A stretch of 38,394 nucleotides of DNA from contig JAIROT010000101.1 of assembly GCA_031257385.1 (NCBI GenBank), positions 1 through 38,394 of the forward strand. The letters run 5' to 3'. This stretch comes from Treponema sp. (GTDB lineage Bacteria; Spirochaetota; Spirochaetia; Treponematales; Breznakiellaceae). Under the pieces are notes generated by a model. That model saw nothing but the letters and a program-made list of their open reading frames with translations. It had not been told where the DNA came from and ran no database searches. A program made the position numbers and the translations under genes. Below, one piece after another: positions 1 to 8,959 of the stretch; position 1 is the stretch's first letter; the number at the start of each line of letters is the position of its first letter.

Positions 1-83
1 TCATTGGCCAGCGTCCGTCTGTCTTTCATGTCTAACCCCATGTGGTGCCTCCGATCCTTTTCTGTCGGCAGGAACCGGTTTAA

Positions 84-143
84 TTTGGGTTAGATTTTTA
101 TAATGAGGCATGGCCCCTTTTGGGTTAGAATTTTGATGAGGCA
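84..143. repeat. Imperfect tandem direct repeat upstream of eno (TTTGGGTTAGATTTTTATAATGAGGCA / TTTTGGGTTAGAATTTTGATGAGGCA)
   Basis: Copies at 84..110 and 118..143 share GGGTTAGA, TTTT and ATGAGGCA in the same order. Confidence 0.6.
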
Positions 144-153
144 ATGCGTTGCC

Positions 154-182
154 TTGACTTACTTGCCTTAAAGCCGCATAAT
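154..182 (+). promoter_or_regulatory. Sigma70-type promoter for eno: TTGACT - 17 nt - CATAAT
   Basis: -35 at 154..159, -10 at 177..182, 17-nt spacer, followed by GGAGG SD and ATG at 212. Confidence 0.65.
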
Positions 183-184
183 AA

Positions 185-1513
<1,329 letters not shown>

Positions 1514-1564
1514 TACCCCGAATCTTGCCCCAGCTCAAAAATAAGGAAGTGTTCCTAAATCAAC

Positions 1565-1599
1565 AACCCGCCCTGAAGCTCCCCGACGTAAGGCGGGTT
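1565..1599 (+). terminator. Stem-loop downstream of eno (AACCCGCC...GGCGGGTT)
   Basis: 8-bp perfect GC-rich stem just after eno; only a weak U tract follows. Confidence 0.4.
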
Positions 1600-1640
1600 C
1601 TTGGGTATTAAACCCTTCAGCACGAATAAAAGACGGCAAC

Positions 1641-1793
1641 GTGGACAATGATTTGTTTCACGTTGGCGGGGGGGGCAAGGGAAAACTGAAAGACATTGAG
1701 GATCTCATCATAGAGAAAATTGAAACCAACAACTATCATACCCGGCAAGAAATCGCCGGCATGATATATGATGAATACTGGATTAAGGTCCAT
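1641..1793 (+). pseudogene. Probable transposase winged-helix remnant
   Basis: [38 protein letters not shown] resembles the HTH region of IS630-like/winged-helix transposases. The similarity stops before moaA; there is no DDE domain. Confidence 0.4.
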
Positions 1794-1794
1794 G

Positions 1795-2769
1795 TTATCC
1801 CCCGATGCGGAACATTTCTTTTTGTCCGTGTCCGCCGCTTAAAAAGCTGTGTTGTTCAGGTTTGCACATAACAAGTTCCTCTATGGCCGTCTCGATTTTT
1901 TTGTCGGAAGCGCCGCCTCTAAGTAAAGCCCGCAGGTCAAGCTCCATGTTACCGGAAAGGCAGGGCTTCAAAAAACCTTCAGCGCTGAGCCTCAGGCGAT
2001 TACAGCCTGCACAAAACCTGTGGCTTAAAGCGCTGATAAAGCCGATGTATCCGGTAAAACCAGACAGAGTATAATAAGATGCCGGACCGTTGCCAATTTT
2101 ATCTGTCACAGGCATCAAAAAACCGTACTCCTTTTCCAGCATGGAGATCAGGTCCTTTACCGGGATGGGATGAAACACGGCGGCGGCACCCAGGGGCATA
2201 AGCTCAATAAAGCGAACCATAAGGTTGCCTTTTTTTGCCAGGCCGGCTATGTTCACCACATCACATTCGTTAACACCCCGTAACGGGACACAATTTATTT
2301 TTACCGGCAGCCCCAGTTCCCCCGCCCGCCGTATAGCGGCAAAAATTTGTTCTATACCGTCCTTTCCGGTAATGCGCCTGAAGATTGCTCTGTTAACAGA
2401 ATCAAGACTGATATTGACGGCGTCAAGCCCGGCCTGTGATAAATCATCAAGATATCCGCCTAACAGCGTACCGTTGCTCGTCATGGTTACTTTTTCAATG
2501 CCCGGCAGGTTTTTTAGATTCTTAACCAGTTCTGTTGCGCCGCGCCGTACCAAAGGCTCACCGCCTGTTACCTTGATGTTCCGTATCTTCACGCCGGCCA
2601 TAATTCTGCAGATCCGGATGATTTCTTCAAATGTGAGAATATCGTTATGCGGTACCCATGCCACGCCTTCGGCGGGCATACAATAGATACAGCGCAGATT
2701 ACAGCGATCGGTAATCGAAAGACGGAGGTAGTCTATTGTTCTGCCAAAAGAATCTTTCAATGTGGTCAC
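1795..2769 (-). CDS. moaA: GTP 3',8-cyclase MoaA (radical SAM, molybdopterin biosynthesis)
   Basis: [17 protein letters not shown] (CxxxCxxC), C-terminal [22 protein letters not shown], terminal GG. GTG start overlaps the stop of the moaC remnant (GTGA). Confidence 0.95.
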   Translation of the reverse strand: MTTLKDSFGRTIDYLRLSITDRCNLRCIYCMPAEGVAWVPHNDILTFEEIIRICRIMAGVKIRNIKVTGGEPLVRRGATELVKNLKNLPGIEKVTMTSNGTLLGGYLDDLSQAGLDAVNISLDSVNRAIFRRITGKDGIEQIFAAIRRAGELGLPVKINCVPLRGVNECDVVNIAGLAKKGNLMVRFIELMPLGAAAVFHPIPVKDLISMLEKEYGFLMPVTDKIGNGPASYYTLSGFTGYIGFISALSHRFCAGCNRLRLSAEGFLKPCLSGNMELDLRALLRGGASDKKIETAIEELVMCKPEQHSFLSGGHGQKEMFRIGG

Positions 2770-3018
2770 GGCGCCCCTGCTTCATCACGCAGAAAATGAC
2801 CGCTCTTGCCTCCGATTTTTCCCAAAGCCGGATGTTTCCTATTACCATGCCGGGGTCTATAGCCTTGCACATATCGTATATGGTAAGGAACTGCGCCACC
2901 GGCACGCCGGTAAAAGCCTCCATTTCGGCACCGGTTTTCCCCGAAAGTTTTACCGTACAATCGCTTCAATCTGCGATTTTTCTTTATCTATAGAAAAATT
3001 TACAAAATGAGTAGACAT
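2766..3018 (-). pseudogene. moaC: moaC remnant (cyclic pyranopterin monophosphate synthase), 5'-truncated and frame-broken twice
   Basis: [15 protein letters not shown] / [44 protein letters not shown] / [16 protein letters not shown] lie in three successive frames and match the MoaC C-terminal half. Confidence 0.85.
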
Positions 3019-3051
3019 ATTTAATTGGAACACGTTTTCTTTTTATGGACA

Positions 3052-3067
3052 AGTAACATAGGTTACA
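3052..3067. promoter_or_regulatory. Candidate Crp/Fnr-type operator AGTAACATAGGTTACA
   Basis: GTAAC-N4-GTTAC palindrome; core identical to the site at 13902. Confidence 0.55.
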
Positions 3068-3089
3068 CTACGGCGAAGTTGATTGCAGC

Positions 3090-3230
3090 ATGATGAAGCG
3101 GTGTATTGGGCTTACCGACTGTCTCTGCGCGGATGAGAAGGGGTTACATGGGGTGGTCGTCTTCAACGACAAGGAACACGGTAGGTGGATTTACCTCCGT
3201 AATCGGCACAAATTCAACCTTGGCGTATAA
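3090..3230 (+). CDS. Small unclassified ORF (46 aa: MMKRCIGLTDCLCADEKGLHGVVVFNDKEHGRWIYLRNRHKFNLGV)
   Basis: Open frame read directly; below the ORF-track length cutoff; no clear SD. May be a gene fragment. Confidence 0.25.
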   Translation: MMKRCIGLTDCLCADEKGLHGVVVFNDKEHGRWIYLRNRHKFNLGV

Positions 3231-3299
3231 AATAGTATACAGTATATAAAAACACCCCGTGAGCGGCTGTAAAAAGCATAACCGAAAAAGTCAGGAAGG

Positions 3300-3315
3300 T
3301 GTAATCTATGTTACA
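3300..3315. promoter_or_regulatory. Candidate Crp/Fnr-type operator TGTAATCTATGTTACA upstream of the Crp/Fnr-family gene
   Basis: 15/16 identical to the reverse complement of the 13902 site; centred 31.5 nt upstream of a TATAAT at 3339..3344. Confidence 0.65.
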
Positions 3316-3338
3316 ATTATAATTCACAATTCTATGGA

Positions 3339-3344
3339 TATAAT
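3339..3344 (+). promoter_or_regulatory. -10 box TATAAT downstream of the operator at 3300
   Basis: Perfect TATAAT at class-II spacing from the operator. Confidence 0.55.
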
Positions 3345-3523
3345 AGAACTTGTTCGACACCCCGGTTGGCTGTCTGAAAACTGAAGTTTCTGAACAAGTC
3401 TGGTATTTATAATATGAGTGGTAAATTTTGAAATTGTGATCTAAACATGAGAGGCTTTCCCAAGCGCACAGTCATTGGTTTTGGGCAGGTTCATGAAACA
3501 CAGTTTTATGCAAGGAGCGAATA

Positions 3524-4243
3524 ATGGATGGGGCACGGTTTTTATTAAAAAAAGGGGAAATTGAATCCTTTCCCATTACCCGTTTATTGTGCCTTCCCCA
3601 CAGGGGCGGACTTTTTGACGATCTGGGTATAGTCAAAAGTATTCCTAAAAACACCGTTTTTATAAAACAGGGAGATTTTCTCAAAGACTGCTATGTACTC
3701 AGAAAAGGCTGTGTTGTCGGCTTTGAATATACGCTCGAAGGGGACGAGCGTATATATGACGTTAATCTGCCCTATTCCCTAATCCTGGAAGCATGCGTGC
3801 TTTTGAACAAGCCTTCTCCTGTTTATTTTAAGGCGATAAAATCTTCGGAGCTTGTCTGCATAGACCGGAATACTCTGGTTGAACGGATGAAAGAAAATTT
3901 TCATATAACTATGGCGATTATTGAATCCCTTACCTATAAATTTTATGGGGCCATGGAACAGATTCGTGAAACCAAAATTTACGATGTTACCTGGCGTTTC
4001 TGTAACCTGTTGTTGATATTTGCGGTAAATTGCGGCATCCCCTATGACAATAAAACGCTCATAAAAGAAAAGGTGAGCCAGCAAATGCTCTCAAACATGC
4101 TGGGTGTGAATAGGGTAACCATAAATCGGATTTCTCAAAAGTTGAAAGACATGGCGCTCATTGAACAGATAAACGGTCATTACTGTATACACGATATTGA
4201 GAAATTAAAACGGCATATGGAATATCTGGGCCCCGGAAAATGA
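3524..4243 (+). CDS. Crp/Fnr-family transcriptional regulator
   Basis: N-terminal cNMP-binding-like fold and C-terminal HTH VSQQMLSNMLGVNRVTINRISQKLKDMALIEQ aligning to the CRP HTH; AAGGAG SD. Confidence 0.9.
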   Translation: MDGARFLLKKGEIESFPITRLLCLPHRGGLFDDLGIVKSIPKNTVFIKQGDFLKDCYVLRKGCVVGFEYTLEGDERIYDVNLPYSLILEACVLLNKPSPVYFKAIKSSELVCIDRNTLVERMKENFHITMAIIESLTYKFYGAMEQIRETKIYDVTWRFCNLLLIFAVNCGIPYDNKTLIKEKVSQQMLSNMLGVNRVTINRISQKLKDMALIEQINGHYCIHDIEKLKRHMEYLGPGK

Positions 4244-4325
4244 ATTTTCCAAAAAACTCTGTTATTATACGTATCCGCCTTTGTCTGTTCAAGTTAAGAT
4301 AACACTGTTAATGAGGTATTCAAAG

Positions 4326-5900
4326 ATGAACAGCATAAAAACAAAAATTCAGAAGTTGTTGCGATGCTTAACTCTCGGTATTTACGAAAAAGATGCGGCA
4401 CTTTATCTCGCCTTGCTTTCTTCAATCGCGGGGGAGAGTATTTTCCTTCTTGGGCCTCCCGGAATCGCGAAAAGCCTTGTCGCAAGACGCCTTAAATATG
4501 CGTACAAAAACGCTAGGGGTTTCGAGTATCTGATGAGCCGTTTTAGTACGCCCGACGAACTGTTCGGCCCGGTTAAAATATCGGAATTAAAAAACAATGA
4601 TAAATATGAGCGGAACATTAACAATTATCTACCTTCCGCCACTATTGTTTTCCTTGACGAAATTTGGAAAGCAGGACCTTCAATTCAAAATGCTTTACTC
4701 ACGGTAATAAACGAAAAAATCTTTCGAAACGGCGAATTTGAAATAAAGGTCCCAATGAAGGCGCTTGTTTCGGCGTCAAATGAACTGCCCTCAAAAAATG
4801 ACGGATTGGAAGCGTTGTGGGACCGTTTTCTTGTCAGGCTGGTGGTGGGCAACATTCAGGATAAACAGATGTTTCATGAAATGACGGAGATGTCCTGCGT
4901 GACAGAACCGGAAATAGACGAGGAAGACAAGATAGCAGACGATGATTATCTTGACTGGAGCCTGCGCATTGACCAGATTAATATCCCTCAAAATATCCGG
5001 TATGTAATCGATGTGATTAGAAACTTTATCGACGATTATAACAAGAATACAAATGACGATATACGATCTGCAATGTATGTATCTGACCGGCGCTGGAGAA
5101 AAATTGTACGGCTCATGCGCACGGCGGCTTTTCTCAATGACCGCAAAGAAGTTGATTTAATGGACTGTTTTTTGATACGACATTGTATATGGCATGATGA
5201 GACACAGATAAAACCCGCAAGCGCCATGGTTCAGAATGCCGTTGAAAAATACGGCTATAGCGCTGTCTTTGATTTTAATTTTTTTGACAAGACATTTGAA
5301 TTATTCAGGGAAGAAATAGAAAAAGAAACGGTGTATGTCAAGGATGAGCAGTTTAATATACTTTACATCCCTATTGCGGGATATTATGAAATTGAAAATC
5401 CGCCAAATCAAAACATGAAGCTGCTTTTACAGTACGACTACCACCGCTTGACGGACAGCTATCAAAATATAGGCATCTCATATAAAAATCCTGCTTATAA
5501 TGACGTAAATTCATCCGGGCTGTACAATATCCGCAAAGGAAATTCCCCGTTCGGTATCATTATAAATGATACCGAATTCCGCCTAAGGACCGTAACACAC
5601 GGCAGATTGTACCGTAAAATAAAAAAACCTTCGCCGGATATAGAAAAAGAATGGGATCGCCGCGTTACGTCCTTCCTTGATATGCTGCAAAACGCCAAAG
5701 TCAAAATAGAGGAATGTAAACGCAAGGATGCGCCGTATTTGCGCAAAAATCTTTTTGTAGAACCGGAATATGCTGCCGCTGTGGAAGCGCATATTCCAAA
5801 TATCCTGAAAGAAATTGAAAAGAAGGAACTGGACATAACGCTGGCGCAAAATACCTATAAAAAAATAAAAAGCGAAGAAACGGTATTTGACGATGGATAA
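4326..5900 (+). CDS. ravA: MoxR-family AAA+ ATPase, RavA-like
   Basis: GESIFLLGPPGIAKSLVARRLKYAYKNARGFEYLMSRFSTPDELFGP (Walker A), IVFLDEIWKAGPSIQNALLTVINE (Walker B), ASNELP, YVSDRRWRKIVRLM; strong resemblance to E. coli RavA. ATG 4326 with GAGGT SD preferred over TTG 4281. Confidence 0.9.
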   Translation: MNSIKTKIQKLLRCLTLGIYEKDAALYLALLSSIAGESIFLLGPPGIAKSLVARRLKYAYKNARGFEYLMSRFSTPDELFGPVKISELKNNDKYERNINNYLPSATIVFLDEIWKAGPSIQNALLTVINEKIFRNGEFEIKVPMKALVSASNELPSKNDGLEALWDRFLVRLVVGNIQDKQMFHEMTEMSCVTEPEIDEEDKIADDDYLDWSLRIDQINIPQNIRYVIDVIRNFIDDYNKNTNDDIRSAMYVSDRRWRKIVRLMRTAAFLNDRKEVDLMDCFLIRHCIWHDETQIKPASAMVQNAVEKYGYSAVFDFNFFDKTFELFREEIEKETVYVKDEQFNILYIPIAGYYEIENPPNQNMKLLLQYDYHRLTDSYQNIGISYKNPAYNDVNSSGLYNIRKGNSPFGIIINDTEFRLRTVTHGRLYRKIKKPSPDIEKEWDRRVTSFLDMLQNAKVKIEECKRKDAPYLRKNLFVEPEYAAAVEAHIPNILKEIEKKELDITLAQNTYKKIKSEETVFDDG

Positions 5901-7221
5901 GAGTATTTCGCGGATCATTGATAAAGAGACGGCCGCTTTTACCGGTTCCGTGAAGCTTCGGCTTTCCACGGAATCAAATCCGTTTACGGCGGAGGCAAAA
6001 TTTCTCGCTGATTTCCGTCAAACGACCGAAAGCGAATTTGAAAAGAACTGGGCAAAACTGTTGACGGGAAACGACTTTTTGCCGCCGGATACCGGCTTTT
6101 ATTATACGGAATTTCAAAAATGCCTGTACCCTGAGGGTATTCACCCTGCACCGAGGCGGTTTTCAAGCGTACTTGAGCACTTTTGCGACAGATGGGAGGC
6201 AGCGCTTTTCCATAAAATATCGCAATGGGAGCTGGCTTTTATTGATGCCATGCGCCGGGAATTTCTGAAGGAACTCTATCAAAAAATTGGGACATTAAAG
6301 CGGCTCGGGGAATTATTGATACCCGATTCTTCGGGCGCAGCCGGCAGATTATGGGATATGAATAAAAGTAAATGGGAAAAACTTGATTTTACCGTTCTCT
6401 ATCGCTACGCAGAACTTCTGGAAAACGACATAAAATTACGGGAGCTTTGTGAAAAACTGGGACGGACTCAGACTGCCAAAATCACATACGAAGAAGAATT
6501 GTTCACCGAGACACACTATATACCCGACCTGAACAGCGAATATTCTCAAAAAGCGGAAATTACCGGTATCCATCAGTCAAATGATCTGGAAAGCATAATT
6601 CCTGCAGAAATAGCGCTTTTGGCCGATCCGCAAACAGAATCCGTTTTCTTAAAAAAATATCTTGAAAAGAAGTTGCTTGCCTGGGAATACCAAACAAAAA
6701 TGTTCGCCTTCCGTGAAGTCAGGACAAAAAGCAAACGCCTGAAAGTAAAAGAATACCGGGGGCCTTTTATTATCTGTCTTGACACATCAGGGTCTATGCA
6801 CGGAAGGCCGGAAACAATCGCCAAAACGATCTGTTTCGCTCTTTTAAAAATAGCCCTGCGGGATCATAGACCATGTTATCTCATATCCTTTTCGACAGGC
6901 ATAGAAACTTTGGATGTGTCCAATATCAACGACAACATTGACCGGCTCATTTCCTTTCTGGCAATGGCATTTCACGGCGGAACCGATGCGAATACGGCCA
7001 TGCGGGAATCGCTGCGTATGCTTGGGACTGATTCTTTTCGCAAGGCGGACATTATCGTGATATCCGATTTTATCATGGGCGCTTTTGAAACGGATCTTTT
7101 GGAAAAAATCGCAAGGGAAAAAAAGAGAAATACGGCATTTCACAGTTTAGTTATCGGAAAAAGCGCCAATAAAAATGTCCTTGAGTGTTTTGACTATGTT
7201 TGGAGCTATGAAAGGATGTAG
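5893..7221 (+). CDS. viaA: VWA-domain protein, ViaA-like
   Basis: GPFIICLDTSGSMHGRPETIAKTICFALLKIAL (MIDAS DxSGS) and HGGTDANTAMRESL; start overlaps the ravA stop by 8 nt. Confidence 0.88.
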   Translation: MDKSISRIIDKETAAFTGSVKLRLSTESNPFTAEAKFLADFRQTTESEFEKNWAKLLTGNDFLPPDTGFYYTEFQKCLYPEGIHPAPRRFSSVLEHFCDRWEAALFHKISQWELAFIDAMRREFLKELYQKIGTLKRLGELLIPDSSGAAGRLWDMNKSKWEKLDFTVLYRYAELLENDIKLRELCEKLGRTQTAKITYEEELFTETHYIPDLNSEYSQKAEITGIHQSNDLESIIPAEIALLADPQTESVFLKKYLEKKLLAWEYQTKMFAFREVRTKSKRLKVKEYRGPFIICLDTSGSMHGRPETIAKTICFALLKIALRDHRPCYLISFSTGIETLDVSNINDNIDRLISFLAMAFHGGTDANTAMRESLRMLGTDSFRKADIIVISDFIMGAFETDLLEKIAREKKRNTAFHSLVIGKSANKNVLECFDYVWSYERM

Positions 7222-7236
7222 CATAGTTTACTATGC
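7221..7236. repeat. Perfect inverted repeat GCATAGTTTACTATGC at the viaA stop
   Basis: 7-bp arms with 2-nt centre. Confidence 0.5.
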
Positions 7237-7277
7237 GTAATCGTTTTGTATGCGTAAATTAAAGCGGAGGTATTGTT

Positions 7278-7475
7278 ATGACTGAAACCCGCAATGAAAC
7301 ATATCCTGATGACGGCCCCAATATCAATCCTACTATGCTCTTTTGTGAGCAGCATGGATGGACGGGCGCCAATGAGGGTATCTGCTATGGTTCCGTTTCG
7401 TGCAAAGACGCGGCAATTTGCGTGCTTGCATCGAATTATGCCGCATGGAAATCGAAAAAAATTGAAAAAAACTGA
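7278..7475 (+). CDS. Small 4-Cys protein of unknown function (65 aa)
   Basis: ATG with GGAGG SD; ...MLFCEQHGWTGANEGICYGSVSCKDAAICVLASN...; sits between viaA and the hydroxylase genes. Confidence 0.6.
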   Translation: MTETRNETYPDDGPNINPTMLFCEQHGWTGANEGICYGSVSCKDAAICVLASNYAAWKSKKIEKN

Positions 7476-7480
7476 TTTTT

Positions 7481-7498
7481 TGTAGCTTAAGCTATACA
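7481..7498. promoter_or_regulatory. Palindrome TGTAGCTTAAGCTATACA upstream of the hydroxylase operon
   Basis: Perfect 12-bp core TAGCTTAAGCTA with TGTA/TACA-like flanks. Confidence 0.4.
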
Positions 7499-7605
7499 TA
7501 CGAAATACATAACAATGATACCATAATGACAAATCCAGGGAGGCTGATCAAAAATTGTTTTTGATTAGCCTTGTATTGTTAATCTTTACAAAGGAGAATT
7601 TGCTT

Positions 7606-8472
7606 ATGGTATTACCAAGATTTGAGTACATTTCCGCAAAGAGCCTTGAAGAGGCATCGAACCTGCTGCGGGAATTGGGAAACGGCGCGAAAATTATGAA
7701 TGGCGGTACGGATTTGCTGCCGCCCATGAATGACGGTATTCTAAAGCCAACACATCTTGTAGATATCAAAGGCATCCCCGGCCTGGACTACATTGAATAC
7801 GATGAAACAGAAGGGCTCAAAATCGGCGCGCTTACCAAGCTGCGTGATATAGAGTTCTCAAAAATCATCAAAGAGAAAAATCCGTCAATCGCGGCAGCCG
7901 CAGCGTATGTCGCATCCATGCAGGTAAGGTCCAAAGGTACGATTGCTGGTAATATCGTGAATGCATCGCCCTCGTGCGATACCGCGCCGATCCTGATGGC
8001 CCAGAACGCGAAGGTACTTGTCCATCGTCATGACGGTAAGAAGACGGAAATTCCGATGGATCAGTTCTATGTGGGTTTCAAGAAAGTCGCCTTGGAACAG
8101 GGTGATATCGTGATTGGCATTGTCATTCCGCCCCTTGCCGCAAATGAAAAAGCAGCCTATATCAAACATTCGGTGCGCCGCGCCATGGATCTGGCAATCG
8201 TCGGTGTTGCCGCATGGGTAAAGGCGGAGGGTAAAAAATGCATGGATGTGCGTATTACCCTGGGCGCGGTCGCCATTACCCCAATACGTTCAAAACCGGC
8301 TGAGGATCTGCTGAAGGGCAAGGAACTCACCGACGAGCTTCTTGGTCAGGCCGGTATAGCCGCGATGGATTCATGCAAGCCCATCAGCGATGTCCGGGCC
8401 TCCGCGGAATACCGGGCCGATATGGTTCGTGTATTCACCAAGCGTGTCATTCAAAAGGCATTGGAGGGTTAA
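7606..8472 (+). CDS. Xanthine dehydrogenase family, FAD-binding (CoxM/XdhB-like) subunit
   Basis: IMNGGTDLLPPM, GTIAGNIVNASPSCDTAPIL; AAGGAG SD before ATG 7606. Confidence 0.93.
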   Translation: MVLPRFEYISAKSLEEASNLLRELGNGAKIMNGGTDLLPPMNDGILKPTHLVDIKGIPGLDYIEYDETEGLKIGALTKLRDIEFSKIIKEKNPSIAAAAAYVASMQVRSKGTIAGNIVNASPSCDTAPILMAQNAKVLVHRHDGKKTEIPMDQFYVGFKKVALEQGDIVIGIVIPPLAANEKAAYIKHSVRRAMDLAIVGVAAWVKAEGKKCMDVRITLGAVAITPIRSKPAEDLLKGKELTDELLGQAGIAAMDSCKPISDVRASAEYRADMVRVFTKRVIQKALEG

Positions 8473-8476
8473 ACAG

Positions 8477-8959
8477 ATGAATAAGATTCTCAAATTTGTC
8501 CTGAATGGCGATCCCATGGAAATCGCGTGTGAATCAAACGTTGCCCTGATTGACCTTATCCGGGATCATCTCGGCCTGACAGGAACCAAAAAGGGCTGCG
8601 AGGAGGGTGAGTGCGGCGCCTGTACCGTACTGTTCGATGGGAATCCCATAAATTCCTGCCTGGCTTTAGCGCACGAAATTAACGGCCATGAAATCATCAC
8701 CGTTGAAGGAATCGCCAAAGATGGCGAACTGCATCCGCTTCAAAAGGAATTTATCAAGCGGTGGGCGTTCCAGTGCGGTTACTGTACGCCGGGTATGGTA
8801 ATGAGCGCAAAGGCCCTGCTGGATAAAAATCAGAATCCGACAGAATACGATGTGCGTGAAGCCATCTCCGGCAACCTGTGCCGTTGTACCGGCTATGTCA
8901 AATATGTTGAGGCTATCTTGGCAGTTGCGGCAGACATGAGGAAGGAGGCAAAAGTATGA
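8477..8959 (+). CDS. Xanthine dehydrogenase family, 2Fe-2S (CoxS/XdhC-subunit-like) subunit
   Basis: GCEEGECGACTV, FQCGYCTPGMV, GNLCRCTGY cluster ligands. Confidence 0.95.
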   Translation: MNKILKFVLNGDPMEIACESNVALIDLIRDHLGLTGTKKGCEEGECGACTVLFDGNPINSCLALAHEINGHEIITVEGIAKDGELHPLQKEFIKRWAFQCGYCTPGMVMSAKALLDKNQNPTEYDVREAISGNLCRCTGYVKYVEAILAVAADMRKEAKV

